64,000 bases of DNA from Pseudomonas fluorescens (GCF_040448305.1 NZ_CP148752.1:3286001-3350000), one strand, 5' to 3'. Shown: positions 53,114-62,626, numbered from the stretch's first letter. Numbers and translations are program-made. Notes: generated by a model not told the origin, from the letters alone.

Positions 53114-53562
53114 AACCTAGAGTATTGAATATCCGGTTCGGGGCCCTTTGGAGGGCCGTTAGGGACGAGATCGGCGAGAGGGTTCCACCTAGAGCCAATG
53201 CTGGAGCGTAGCTGAAACAAAGGGTCTAAGACAGGGCCAGCCGTAGTCGTCTTCGCAACTAGCACTGCCGCAGTCGCAAATTGACATGATTCAATAATTG
53301 ATAACATGGCGTTATTGATTGGCTGGAAGAAATGTTGTTAGACGCTGACTCTATAAGGTAATAACTTGGTTCTCAAGGTGCTGCTTAATTCAGCGCCGAT
53401 AAAAACAAAAATAATAAACATCACATAATAAAGAGGATGGTCACTATGACTATTTCCCAACCTTTCTCCCAGCTTGACTGCCCCCACAAGCACCGTCTGA
53501 ACTGATCAAGACACGTACACCTGAATTCTTGATCTTATGTCGTAATTGCAGCAGGAGGGGTT
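53114..53562. promoter_or_regulatory. 449-nt AT-rich divergent region upstream of the second importer
   Basis: Apart from a possible 19-codon leader (53446-53505) nothing codable was seen. An imperfect inverted repeat GATAAC-atggc-GTTATT lies at 53300-53316, a plausible LysR contact. A strong AGGAGGGG ribosome site at the right edge serves the ATPase gene. Confidence 0.4.
53446..53505 (+). CDS. Possible 19-residue leader peptide
   Basis: ATG at 53446 with AGAGGA about 9 nt upstream opens a short frame MTISQPFSQLDCPHKHRLN ending at TGA 53503-53505, 57 nt before the ATPase gene. The ribosome site and the location in a promoter region suit a leader or regulatory peptide. It may equally be chance; no sequence family is recognised. 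Confidence 0.25.
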   Translation: MTISQPFSQLDCPHKHRLN

Positions 53563-54600
53563 ATGAGTCTTGGTGACGAGATACTCTCGGTAAAAAACAT
53601 TTACAAAGTCTTTGGTGCTCAGCCAAAACTCGCGATGGAGATGCTGGCGCGCGGTGCTGATAAAAGTGAAATTTTCAGCAAAACCGGTCAAGTCGTTGGC
53701 GTTTTTGACGCCAGTTTCTCCGTAAAACGTGGAGAGATTTTTGTCATCATGGGGCTTTCCGGTTCCGGGAAGTCGACGATGGTCCGCTTGTTCAATCGAC
53801 TGATCGAGCCAACCTCCGGAACAATCCATCTCAACGGCCAGGAAATCACCGGTCTGTCGGATGCTGATCTCCTCAGCGTTCGTCGCAAAGACATGAGCAT
53901 GGTGTTTCAGTCGTTTGCCCTGATGCCCCACATGAGTGTGATCGACAACGTTGCTTTCGGCCTGGAAATCTCGGGTGTCGAGGAAAGCGAACGGCATAAA
54001 CGTGCACTCGAGGCACTTAAACAGGTGGGGCTCGATGGCCACGCCTACAGTTACCCGCACCAACTGTCCGGCGGTATGCAACAGCGGGTAGGCCTGGCCC
54101 GAGCGCTGGCTAACGACCCAGCCATCCTGCTGATGGATGAAGCCTTCTCGGCACTCGACCCGTTGATTCGCCACGAAATGCAGGGAGAACTGATCCGCCT
54201 GCAGGCAGAACAGCATCGCACCATCATCTTCATCTCCCATGACATTGACGAGGCGATTCGCATCGGCCATCGCATTGCGATCATGGAGGGTGGTCGGGTA
54301 GTACAGATCGGTACCCCGCAAGAACTGCTTTGCAACCCGGTGAACGATTACGTCAGGGCCTTCTTCAAAGGTTTCGATGCCTCGAAGATCCTCAAGGCTG
54401 GCGATGTTGCCAGGATTTGTGCAGAGCATCCGTACGCCGTGGATCAATCCACGCCTACGCTGCGCGACGATGTACTCCTGCAGGACGTCTTTCACATCGT
54501 TGCTGATGCAGTTAATCCAGTTGCCGTCCTGGATCGCCAGGGTGTGTTCAAAGGCACGATCTCCAAGAGCCTACTGCTTCAGACAATGAGCCGACACTAA
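53563..54600 (+). CDS. Betaine-type ABC transporter ATP-binding protein (ProV type), second system
   Basis: 345 residues. Walker A GLSGSGKS, signature LSGGMQQRV and Walker [14 protein letters not shown]. In Walker B, Pro of DEP is Ala (DEAFSALD), a variation seen in some ProV proteins. N-terminal [14 protein letters not shown] is the ProV extension; the C-terminal part is a weak CBS region. AGGAGGGG ribosome site. First gene of the order ATPase-permease-binding protein, the same order as E. coli proVWX. Confidence 0.92.
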   Translation: MSLGDEILSVKNIYKVFGAQPKLAMEMLARGADKSEIFSKTGQVVGVFDASFSVKRGEIFVIMGLSGSGKSTMVRLFNRLIEPTSGTIHLNGQEITGLSDADLLSVRRKDMSMVFQSFALMPHMSVIDNVAFGLEISGVEESERHKRALEALKQVGLDGHAYSYPHQLSGGMQQRVGLARALANDPAILLMDEAFSALDPLIRHEMQGELIRLQAEQHRTIIFISHDIDEAIRIGHRIAIMEGGRVVQIGTPQELLCNPVNDYVRAFFKGFDASKILKAGDVARICAEHPYAVDQSTPTLRDDVLLQDVFHIVADAVNPVAVLDRQGVFKGTISKSLLLQTMSRH

Positions 54601-54648
54601 TAGTCTCTATTAGCTGGCTTGCCAGGCTCGGACATTCAGGTGATTAGC

Positions 54649-55614
54649 ATGAACGAATTCAGTTTTCTAGACCCGTTTCAATCCATCAACGTCCCTTTGG
54701 GCCAATGGGTAGAAGTTGCCCTGAATTATATGGTCCATAATTTCCGCGAGATATTTCGCTCGATAAGATGGCCTATCGACCAGGTACTTAATGGTATTCA
54801 GTACGGACTACTGGCCATTCCTCCGTCAATATTCATTATTATCGCCACGCTCTTTGGTTGGCAGGTAGGCGGAAAAAGAATAGGTATTCTTTGCTTTGTT
54901 ACTCTTACGCTATTAGGCGTGATCGGCGTGTGGAATGACGCCATGATTACCCTTGCTCTGGTGCTCACTTCACTGTTTTTCTGTGCAGTAATTGGCATAC
55001 CGCTGGGCGTCCTGTGTGCCCGGAGTGACCGGCTGGAGATGCTTCTGCGGCCAGTGCTCGATGCAATGCAAACACTGCCTGCTTTTGTTTATCTGGTACC
55101 CGTGGTGATGCTGTTTGGTATCGGCAACGTACCGGGGGTACTGGTCACGATCATCTTTTCGGTAGCACCACTGGTCAGGCTCACCAATCTGGGAATTCGC
55201 CAGGTACCGGAAGACAAGGTTGAGGCCGCCCGGGCTTTCGGATGTACCCCACGCCAGATGCTGAGGCGAGTTCAACTTCCTTTAGCTGCACCAACGATCA
55301 TGGCGGGTTTGAATCAGGCATTAATGTTGTCACTTTCGATGGTGGTGATCGCATCAATGATTTCGGTTGGTGGGTTGGGGATGATGGTGCTTCGCGGGAT
55401 TGGCCGTCTTGATATGGGCTTGGCAACCGTCGGTGGCTTGGGCCTGGTATTGCTGGCGATTTTCCTTGACCGCCTGACCCAGGCGATGGGCGAGCGCAGT
55501 AACAGAGCAACCAAAGGTGAGCACTGGTACCAGACCGGCCCGGCGGGTGTCATTTATCGCCTGAAAAGAAAAAACGCGATTACAAAAATAGAAGTTAGTC
55601 CCAAAGAAAGTTAA
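54649..55614 (+). CDS. Betaine-type ABC transporter permease (ProW type), second system
   Basis: 321 residues from the ATG at 54649 (CAGGTGA upstream). It has a long N-terminal part before the helices, as in ProW, a core MQTLPAFVYLVPVVMLFGIG and an EAA loop AFGCTPRQMLRRVQLPLA. A single permease, so it is presumably homodimeric, unlike the first importer. The C-terminal charged tail extends into the cytoplasm. Confidence 0.92.
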   Translation: MNEFSFLDPFQSINVPLGQWVEVALNYMVHNFREIFRSIRWPIDQVLNGIQYGLLAIPPSIFIIIATLFGWQVGGKRIGILCFVTLTLLGVIGVWNDAMITLALVLTSLFFCAVIGIPLGVLCARSDRLEMLLRPVLDAMQTLPAFVYLVPVVMLFGIGNVPGVLVTIIFSVAPLVRLTNLGIRQVPEDKVEAARAFGCTPRQMLRRVQLPLAAPTIMAGLNQALMLSLSMVVIASMISVGGLGMMVLRGIGRLDMGLATVGGLGLVLLAIFLDRLTQAMGERSNRATKGEHWYQTGPAGVIYRLKRKNAITKIEVSPKES

Positions 55615-55681
55615 CCCGCTCAGTGGCGCGTCGTGAACCAAAAGAAATGCCAACTTCGTAATCCAGCCAAGGTAAACAATA

Positions 55682-56725
55682 ATGAACTTCACAACAGTCG
55701 GAATAAAACAGAAATTCATTCATTCTGTGGCGCTTTTAGTACTAGCGGCTTCACCTGTTTTCGCATCGGCCGCCACGGCGCAGTTGCCCGGAAAAGGGGT
55801 ATCGATCACTCCCATTTTCCCGTCAATCGCCGAAGAGCGATTCCGCGGAGAGATTGCAATGGCGGGTCTCAAGGAATTGGGCTACGACGTTGAGACCCCC
55901 AAGGAAACCGAGTACTCCACCATGATGGTGGCGATTTCCAATGGTGACGCTGATTTCTCGGTACATCTGTGGGAGGAACTGCACAAATCTTTCTACGAGA
56001 AGGCCGGTGGCGATGAGACGATGGTGAAAACCGGCGACATTATGCCGGGCGTGTTGCAGGGCTACATGATTGACAAGAAAACGGCTGATGAACACCACAT
56101 CACCTCTATCGAAGATTTACAGAAACCGGAAATTGCCAAACTGTTCGATGCTAATGGTGACGGTAAAGCTGACCTCACTGGTTGCAACCCCGGTTGGGGC
56201 TGTGAGCTGATCATTGCCCACCATATGAAAGCCTATGGCCTGGAAAAAACCGTCACAAATAACCAAGGCTCCTACTTTGCCTTGATGGCTGACACCATCG
56301 CTCGTTATAAACAAGGCAAGCCGATTCTCTATTACACCTGGGTGCCTCAGTGGATCTCCGGTGTTCTGGTCGAAGGTAAAGATGTTGTATGGCTGACCGT
56401 GCCGCGTACGGATCTTCCAGGTGGCAAAAACGATGTCAACACTACCTTCAATGGTAAAAACCTTGGTTTCGCGGTAGACAGTGTCAAAGCGGTAATCAAC
56501 AAAGAGTTCGCCGAGAAAAATCCGGCGGCCGTGAAGTTCCTGTCTGAAATGCAGATCACTACCGACGATGAAAGCGCGCAAAATCTCAAAATGCACGATG
56601 GCGAAAAAAGTGCAGCTGACATTACCCGGCACGCCAAAGAATGGATCGCGGCTCATCGCGCGAAATACGACAGCTGGCTGGCAGACGCACGCGCCGCGGC
56701 AAATACCGCCACCGCAAAGAACTAG
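55682..56725 (+). CDS. Glycine/proline betaine-type ABC substrate-binding protein (ProX type)
   Basis: 347 residues with a signal peptide (cleavage about ASAATA). Aromatic residues able to form the betaine-binding box are present (HLWEELH, NPGWGCE, YYTWVPQW). Relatives bind glycine betaine, proline betaine or DMSP-like zwitterions in the periplasm. A rho-independent terminator follows within 25 nt, closing the importer operon. Confidence 0.93.
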   Translation: MNFTTVGIKQKFIHSVALLVLAASPVFASAATAQLPGKGVSITPIFPSIAEERFRGEIAMAGLKELGYDVETPKETEYSTMMVAISNGDADFSVHLWEELHKSFYEKAGGDETMVKTGDIMPGVLQGYMIDKKTADEHHITSIEDLQKPEIAKLFDANGDGKADLTGCNPGWGCELIIAHHMKAYGLEKTVTNNQGSYFALMADTIARYKQGKPILYYTWVPQWISGVLVEGKDVVWLTVPRTDLPGGKNDVNTTFNGKNLGFAVDSVKAVINKEFAEKNPAAVKFLSEMQITTDDESAQNLKMHDGEKSAADITRHAKEWIAAHRAKYDSWLADARAAANTATAKN

Positions 56726-56746
56726 TCCCTTCTTATAAAGCCACGT

Positions 56747-56777
56747 AAAAGGTTGCCCTTCATCGGGCAACTTTTTT
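56747..56777 (+). terminator. Rho-independent terminator after the ProVWX-type operon
   Basis: AAAAGGTTGCCC, loop TTCATC, GGGCAACTTTTTT: a 7-bp GC-rich stem followed by six T. The gene downstream therefore needs its own promoter or read-through. Confidence 0.85.
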
Positions 56778-56812
56778 ATCCGTTTCGGCGTTCATTACTC
56801 GGGAATATTGAA

Positions 56813-58162
56813 ATGCAGTTGTATTCATTCGTCCAGAATTTCAGTTACAAGGACGCTCCTCTGCATACACGCGAGTTGGTCAAAACTTGCCTGCTCGACA
56901 TCATTGGCGTGGCCGCCGGAGCTCGCAATAATCAAACCAGCGTGATGCTCAAAACTTACGCTGACGCCCACTACTCTGCCAATAAGTTGTCCAGTCGCCT
57001 TTGGTTCGACGGCAGAACCGTACATCCATTGGGCGCCGCGTATGCCGGCGGTTTCTGCGTTGATAGCCTGGATGCCCATGAAGGTCACTTCACCTCCAAG
57101 GGGCATGCGGGTGCAACCGTAGTCCCGGCCATTGTTGCATTGGTAGACGCGTTTCGCAGTCAGGGCAAAGACATCAGCGGCGAAGAATTCCTCAGCGCAC
57201 TGTGCATCGGTTACGAGACTGCTTTGCGGGCGGGCCAGGCATTGATGGCCACTGCCCCGGAATATCATGCCTCAGGTGCCTTTTCCGGGATCGGGGTCGT
57301 TTGCGTTGGCGCCCGCTTGCTGAAGCTTGATGAAACGACGTTCCGTCATGCACTGGGTATCGCGGAATACTTTGGCCCCAGGTGTCCGATGATGCGTCTG
57401 GTGAGTTTTCCGACGATGTTGCGTGATGCCCACGGTGCCGGGGCGTATGCCGGACTGAACGCATTACTGATGGCACAGCTCGGTGTCACTGGCGCTCCAG
57501 CCGCCACCGTTGAACCTTTGGAGATTTCCACTTTCTGGCAGGACATCGGAACCCGTTGGGAGATCGACGAGCAATATTTCAAACCGTGGCCGGTATGCCG
57601 CTGGGCGCAACCGGCACTCACGGCCATGACCGATTTGATGCGAGCACATCCAGTCATCACTGCTGAGTTGATCGAGACCATCGATGTCGAGACATTCCAC
57701 GAGTCTGTGTGCCTGCAGGGGCATTTTCCGAAGAATGCGGATGAGGCCCAGTATGCGCTCGCATTTCCACTGGCCGCCTTGATCGTCCGTGGAAAGCTGG
57801 GCCCGGACGAAGTCACCGGGGACTCCATTCATGAGCCGGACATCTTGAACATCAGCGGGAAGATAACCCTTCATGAGGCGCCCGACCTGTCCGCCAGGTT
57901 CCCTGAGGAAATTCTCTCCCGCGTCACCGTTACCCTGAAAGACGGCACGCGTCTTACGAGCCCAACCGCGACGGCCAAGGGCGATCCCGGCAACCCTATG
58001 TCGAGTGCCGAACTCACGGCTAAATATCATTTGCTGGCTGATGACAGCTTGGGATCCACGCTCAGCAATGCGATCAAGAACAGTGTTGAAGCACTGCCTG
58101 AGAGCGATGACTGCCAGTCATTCTTTGATTTGTTGCTGTCTGCTCCAAAAACCGCTGCCTAG
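56813..58162 (+). CDS. MmgE/PrpD-family protein
   Basis: 449 residues from the ATG at 56813; a start at 56753 would lie inside the terminator. The family motifs CLLDIIGVAAGA near 27, SLDAHEGHFTSKGHAG near 89 and FKPWPVCRWAQPALTA near 275 are present. The family includes 2-methylcitrate dehydratase, cis-aconitate enzymes and iminodisuccinate epimerase, so a dehydratase or epimerase on an acid is expected. There are no prpB/prpC genes beside it, so methylcitrate is unlikely to be the substrate. Between a betaine importer and a GlxA-type regulator, it probably acts on a breakdown product. Confidence 0.85.
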   Translation: MQLYSFVQNFSYKDAPLHTRELVKTCLLDIIGVAAGARNNQTSVMLKTYADAHYSANKLSSRLWFDGRTVHPLGAAYAGGFCVDSLDAHEGHFTSKGHAGATVVPAIVALVDAFRSQGKDISGEEFLSALCIGYETALRAGQALMATAPEYHASGAFSGIGVVCVGARLLKLDETTFRHALGIAEYFGPRCPMMRLVSFPTMLRDAHGAGAYAGLNALLMAQLGVTGAPAATVEPLEISTFWQDIGTRWEIDEQYFKPWPVCRWAQPALTAMTDLMRAHPVITAELIETIDVETFHESVCLQGHFPKNADEAQYALAFPLAALIVRGKLGPDEVTGDSIHEPDILNISGKITLHEAPDLSARFPEEILSRVTVTLKDGTRLTSPTATAKGDPGNPMSSAELTAKYHLLADDSLGSTLSNAIKNSVEALPESDDCQSFFDLLLSAPKTAA

Positions 58163-58210
58163 ATTGAGCAACGGTTTCGTAGCTATTGGTAAAGGTGTCA
58201 AAGAGGATTT

Positions 58211-59245
58211 ATGCCATTCGTATTCGAGAGCGTGCTTAAAGACAAGAACATGGGGTACTCCTATACGGCGGAGAAACCATTAATGCCGCAGGCGGTGACT
58301 CGTGTAGCTTTCGTGCTTTTGAACAATTTCTCGATGATGTCGTTCACCGGCGCTATCGATGCGCTGGTGACCGCCAACCTGATTAGCGAGACACCGGCGT
58401 TTGAGGTGTTGACGGTCGGCATCAAGAACCGTCTTGTGATGAGCGATCTGGGAATCGCAATTTCAGCGGACCAGGAGTTATCCCAACTACCGGATCGTAT
58501 CGACGTTCTCATCGTCGCCGGTGGTTTGCGAGTGAAGCTGGTCAGCGACCCGCTATTACGGCGCAAGCTACGTAACGTCGCCTCTCTTGGCGCGACCATG
58601 GGCGGTTTGTGGAATGGTGCGTTTTTTCTGGCGGAAGCTCAGTTGATGGACGGTGTCGAGTGTGCCTTCCATCCAGATGGGCGAGCGATGATGGAGGATG
58701 TTTTCCCCAAAGTCCTGATCACTTGTCGGACTCACGTATTAGATAGGAACCGTATCACATGCGCCGGCGCCAGCAGTTCGTTACGAATGATGCTGGAGCT
58801 CATCACCGCTAAACAAGGCGTGTCGCTGACCCACGCTGTCGAGGAAATACTCAGTTGCGATCAAACCGCTGAAGTCTCCGGGATATCGACTGTCATCGTT
58901 GACACTGACCCCACCTTGCCACAAACCCTGAAGCTCGCTTTAGAACTGATGCAAAGGAACATCGAAGAGCCACTATCGATCGACGAACTGGCTGAATGTG
59001 TGAAAATTTCCCGACGACAATTGGAGCGGCGCTTCTGCCGTTTCGTGGGCGCCACGCCCACACGCTACTACCTTGAACTGCGCTTGACTCGAGCACGACA
59101 GCTTATTTTGCAGAGCAATCGGCCGATCACCGATATCGCGATTGCGACCGGCTTCTGTAGTTTCGCCAACTTCCATATGCGCTTTCGTGACTTCTTTGGC
59201 GTAGCGCCAAGCAGTTATAGAGCAACGTATGAGCGCAGGCGCTAA
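58211..59245 (+). CDS. GlxA-family AraC-type regulator (GbdR/CdhR-like), copy 2
   Basis: 344 residues. The N-terminal DJ-1-like domain (VAFVLLNNFSMMSFTGAID, LIVAGG, GLWNGAFFL) and the C-terminal AraC domain (DELAECVKISRRQLERRFCR, ITDIAIATGFCSFANF) are complete. It resembles the copy at 40630 throughout. It has its own ribosome site (AGAGGATTT). Relatives in Pseudomonas respond to dimethylglycine, glycine betaine or carnitine. Its position after the MmgE/PrpD gene suggests it controls the rightward genes. Confidence 0.88.
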   Translation: MPFVFESVLKDKNMGYSYTAEKPLMPQAVTRVAFVLLNNFSMMSFTGAIDALVTANLISETPAFEVLTVGIKNRLVMSDLGIAISADQELSQLPDRIDVLIVAGGLRVKLVSDPLLRRKLRNVASLGATMGGLWNGAFFLAEAQLMDGVECAFHPDGRAMMEDVFPKVLITCRTHVLDRNRITCAGASSSLRMMLELITAKQGVSLTHAVEEILSCDQTAEVSGISTVIVDTDPTLPQTLKLALELMQRNIEEPLSIDELAECVKISRRQLERRFCRFVGATPTRYYLELRLTRARQLILQSNRPITDIAIATGFCSFANFHMRFRDFFGVAPSSYRATYERRR

Positions 59246-59341
59246 GTTTCGAAACCCGTGCACGCGAAAAACATACGAAACCCGCAATGTCCAAGCCGAG
59301 TAAATGATGGCTGGCATCATCGATAAGGATTACCGAGAATT

Positions 59342-60493
59342 ATGAATGCTCCATCGCCGGTGTTAATACCCACGGCTAACCACAGCGAGCGGATGTCTAC
59401 ACGCATTGCCTTCCTCATCGCGGGCTTACTCATGTCCGCTTGGGCACCTCTGGTTCCATTGGTTAAAGCACGCGCCGGCCTGGACGATGGTGGCCTGGGG
59501 TTGCTGCTGCTTGGCCTTGGCGGTGGATCTATTGTGGCCATGCCCTTCGCTGGGTATCTCACTGCACACTATGGATGCCGACCGGTCGTAATCTGGGCGA
59601 CGATTGTCTTGTGTGCCGTTCTTCCGCTGTTGAGCACCGTGGCTTGGCTGCCTGGCTTGGTCATAGCTGTCACTCTCTTCGGTGCCAGTATGGGCATGCT
59701 TGATTGCGCCATGAACATACAGTCCGTCATCGTCGAGAAAAACAGCGGGCAGGCGCTTCAGTCCGGCTTCCATGGCCTTTACAGCGTCGGAGGCATAGTG
59801 GGCGCCGGGGCCATGACCGCTTTATTGACCTTAGGGCTGGATCCACTGATTGCGGCGCTCTGTATCGTTGCCACCGTTTTGGGATCGCTTTACAAGGCTG
59901 CGCCTGCTTTGCTGACTTATGGCACTGAACGGGGTGGGCCATTGTTCGCGGTGCCCAGAGGTATCGTGCTGCTTTTAGGGACGCTCTGCTTCATCGTCTT
60001 CCTCACCGAAGGTGCAATGCTTGACTGGAGCGCAGTCTTTCTTGTCTCAAACCGAGGGTTAGAGCCGAGCATCGCCGGTTTGGGCTACGCATCCTTCGCC
60101 GCTGCGATGACGGTGGGCCGCCTGACGGGGGACGCCATCGTCAGCAAACTGGGCGGCGTGCGCGTCGTTGCGCTTGGCGGGCTTTGCGCAGCCGCGGGCA
60201 TGATTGTGTCGCTTGGAATCGATGGCTGGCCCGCGTCCTTGATCGGCTACGCCCTGGTCGGGGCTGGCTGCTCGAACATTGTCCCAGTGCTCTTTACCGC
60301 TGTAGGCCGGCAGCAACGTATGCCACAGGCGGTAGCCATCCCCGCTGTCATCTCGATGGGCTACGCGGGCATTCTGATCGGTCCAGTGTGTATTGGGGCG
60401 ATCGCTCATCTGAGCACCTTGTCGTTCGCTATGGGCTGTCTGATTGTTCTCCTCGTTTTTGTCAGTGCAACAGCACGATTTCTTCGCAGTTAA
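59342..60493 (+). CDS. MFS transporter (YbjJ-like)
   Basis: 383 residues, 12 membrane segments. The start MNAPSPVLIPTANHSERMS leads to FLIAGLLMSAWAPLVPLVK, a feature of the small YbjJ-type MFS group, with LFGASMGMLDCAMN in helix 4. Direction of transport unknown. It is 96 nt after the GlxA-type regulator and 138 nt before the DMSP-lyase-like cupin; all run rightward. Confidence 0.85.
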   Translation: MNAPSPVLIPTANHSERMSTRIAFLIAGLLMSAWAPLVPLVKARAGLDDGGLGLLLLGLGGGSIVAMPFAGYLTAHYGCRPVVIWATIVLCAVLPLLSTVAWLPGLVIAVTLFGASMGMLDCAMNIQSVIVEKNSGQALQSGFHGLYSVGGIVGAGAMTALLTLGLDPLIAALCIVATVLGSLYKAAPALLTYGTERGGPLFAVPRGIVLLLGTLCFIVFLTEGAMLDWSAVFLVSNRGLEPSIAGLGYASFAAAMTVGRLTGDAIVSKLGGVRVVALGGLCAAAGMIVSLGIDGWPASLIGYALVGAGCSNIVPVLFTAVGRQQRMPQAVAIPAVISMGYAGILIGPVCIGAIAHLSTLSFAMGCLIVLLVFVSATARFLRS

Positions 60494-60631
60494 CCCAATC
60501 GTTTTCGGCGCGATTTCAGCATTGGCCATTGCGAATCGAACTCTTCGCCCAGAAAACCAGAAGGCATCTCGATGGATGGATCACTGAATTCTCAAAGTGA
60601 CCTGCCAGGTACGTTCAAGAGGTAAACGGTC

Positions 60632-61273
60632 ATGCAGTCGTATTCACAGATGTCGGAACAAGAACTCCTGATACAGGGAGTGGTGATGCGGGAGGCACTC
60701 ATGCGAATCCTGGCCCGGCATTCTCAAGTGAGTGGTGTTGATGGCGTGGATACAGAAATCTATGTTCGCTCATTGAGCAATGCGCGCCTCGACATCGGCT
60801 TGCCTCCGTACTCGGGTACTTCCCTGCCCGCTTGCCTGGAGCCCACGGTAGAGCGGGCATTGGCGGATGCTCCCCGAACGGATCGGGACTTCAAGATTCT
60901 GCTATCGGCTCTTGAGACCCTGCTGTCCAGTAGTCGCTGGATAAAGCGATCCGCTTCAGAAGGGGATGATGATGCGTTTGAAGAAAGACACCGACATGCG
61001 CTGATTCTCGGCAAGGGCGCACTGCTTGAATGTTCAACATTGACAGTGGGGCTGGCGGTAATGGAGCCCGAACTTTGCTATCCGTACCACAAGCATCCTC
61101 CGGCAGAGTTTTATGTCGTTTTATCGGAAGGTTACTGGTACCGGGAAGATGTTGGCTGGTGGAATCCCGGGCCGGGCGGCGTAGTGTTCAACCCACCATC
61201 GGCTGTCCATTCCATGAGGTCAACCGACAAGCCGTTGCTGGCACTTTGGGGACTTTCCCATGCAGTGGATTGA
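60632..61273 (+). CDS. Cupin of the dimethylsulfoniopropionate-lyase (DddL/DddQ-like) family
   Basis: 213 residues with a helical N-terminal half and a single C-terminal cupin. Metal ligands are His153, His155, Glu159 in YPYHKHPPAEFYVVLSEG and His193 in NPPSAVHSMRS; WWNPGPGG precedes the second motif and LLALWG ends the barrel. This arrangement matches the Ddd cupin lyases, which split DMSP into dimethyl sulfide and acrylate. DMSP resembles glycine betaine and is imported by ProVWX-type systems, such as the one at 53563-56725. The true substrate is not settled; many terrestrial members are untested. GAGGTAAAC precedes the ATG. Confidence 0.75.
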   Translation: MQSYSQMSEQELLIQGVVMREALMRILARHSQVSGVDGVDTEIYVRSLSNARLDIGLPPYSGTSLPACLEPTVERALADAPRTDRDFKILLSALETLLSSSRWIKRSASEGDDDAFEERHRHALILGKGALLECSTLTVGLAVMEPELCYPYHKHPPAEFYVVLSEGYWYREDVGWWNPGPGGVVFNPPSAVHSMRSTDKPLLALWGLSHAVD

Positions 61274-61498
61274 TGCACCGACAATCAGCAGACTGCTCGA
61301 CTATCCAAGCTTATGACTGCTGCCGACTCGGCCCTGGGACTTGGTATCACAGTGTGTCAGCACGACACCTCGATACACAGACTTTCATCCGGCCGACGAT
61401 CGGACACAGGCCAGATACGTTGCCGCGCTTCAATGCATGCAAGGTTTGAAGGGGCTCGGACGGAACCCCTGACCCATGGCTGGTAAAGGAGAGATCCC

Positions 61499-62566
61499 AT
61501 GAAGATGGCACTGCGCAACAGCAACCCCGGCAAGACACGCCGCCACCTGGTCGGCCCTTCTATCTTCGCGCTGACGCTGTTCGGCGTCCTCGGCGCGGCC
61601 CACGCACAAACGGCTGCCACCGCGCAGTCGGCGGTAGCCCCTGCCGGCACCACCCAGGCAGCGCCCTCGCCGTTCGGCCCGCTCAAGCATGTCAACGCCG
61701 GGCTGCTGGACGTGGCGTACGCCGAAACAGGCCCGGCCGGCGGGCCGGTGGTGATCCTGCTGCACGGCTGGCCGTATGACATTCACAGCTATGACGAGGT
61801 CGCGCCGTTGCTGGCCGCCAAAGGTTATCGGGTGTTGATGCCCTATGCGCGCGGCTATGGCGATACGCATTTCCTGTCCGACAAAACCCTGCGCAATGGC
61901 CAACCAGCCGCACTGGCCAGTGATGTCATCGACTTCATGGATGCCCTGAAGATCAAGCAAGCGGTGCTCGGTGGCTATGACTGGGGTGCGCGTTCGGCCG
62001 ACATTGTCTCGGCGTTGTGGCCGGAGCGGGTCAAGGCGCTGGTCTCGGTCAGCGGCTATCTGATCGGCAACCAGGCGGCCGGCAAGAACCCGCTGCCACC
62101 CAAGGCGGAATTGCAGTGGTGGTATCAGTTCTACTTCGCCACTGACCGTGGTCGCGCCGGTTACGAGAAAAATACCCACGACTTCGCCAAGCTGATCTGG
62201 CAACTGGCTTCGCCGAAATGGGCGTTCGATGATGCCACCTTCGACCGCAGCGCCAAGGCGCTGGACAACCCCGACCATGTCGAGATCACCGTGTTCAACT
62301 ACCGCTGGCGCCTGGGCCTGGTCCAGGGTGAAAGCCGATACGAAGCACTGGAGCAGAAACTGGCCACGGCGCCGTCCATCAGCGTGCCGACCATCACCCT
62401 TGAAGGTGATGCCAACGGCGCACCGCACCCGGCGCCTGAAGACTATGCCAAGCGCTTCACCGGTAAATACGAATTCCGGCTGATCAATGGCGGCATCGGC
62501 CATAACCTGCCGCAGGAAGATCCGCAGGCATTCGCCAAGGCGGTGATTGATGCGGATCATCTTTAA
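61499..62566 (+). CDS. Secreted alpha/beta hydrolase (epoxide hydrolase / haloalkane dehalogenase-like)
   Basis: 355 residues with a signal peptide (RRHLVGPSIFALTLF... ending AHA). Oxyanion block VILLHGWPYD, nucleophile elbow GGYDWGAR with Asp as nucleophile, and a C-terminal His in NGGIGHNLPQEDP. An Asp nucleophile marks the epoxide-hydrolase/dehalogenase/fluoroacetate branch rather than esterases. Export to the periplasm is unusual for that branch. AAAGGAGAG ribosome site. A REP pair separates it from the next gene. Confidence 0.88.
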   Translation: MKMALRNSNPGKTRRHLVGPSIFALTLFGVLGAAHAQTAATAQSAVAPAGTTQAAPSPFGPLKHVNAGLLDVAYAETGPAGGPVVILLHGWPYDIHSYDEVAPLLAAKGYRVLMPYARGYGDTHFLSDKTLRNGQPAALASDVIDFMDALKIKQAVLGGYDWGARSADIVSALWPERVKALVSVSGYLIGNQAAGKNPLPPKAELQWWYQFYFATDRGRAGYEKNTHDFAKLIWQLASPKWAFDDATFDRSAKALDNPDHVEITVFNYRWRLGLVQGESRYEALEQKLATAPSISVPTITLEGDANGAPHPAPEDYAKRFTGKYEFRLINGGIGHNLPQEDPQAFAKAVIDADHL

Positions 62567-62626
62567 GGGCGGATCCGGCATTCGCCTGCTGTTCCCGAAT
62601 AACCACCTTCGTGGGCACGGTCCCTT

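Noticed and set aside
53506..54495. Leftward open frame opposite the second ProV-type ATPase
   Set aside because: Walker motifs and ribosome site are on the plus strand.
56813..58162. 2-methylcitrate dehydratase prpD
   Set aside because: No prpB, prpC or acnD neighbours; the family contains several other activities.
61430..62581. Leftward open frame opposite the alpha/beta hydrolase
   Set aside because: The plus strand has a signal peptide, nucleophile elbow and ribosome site.
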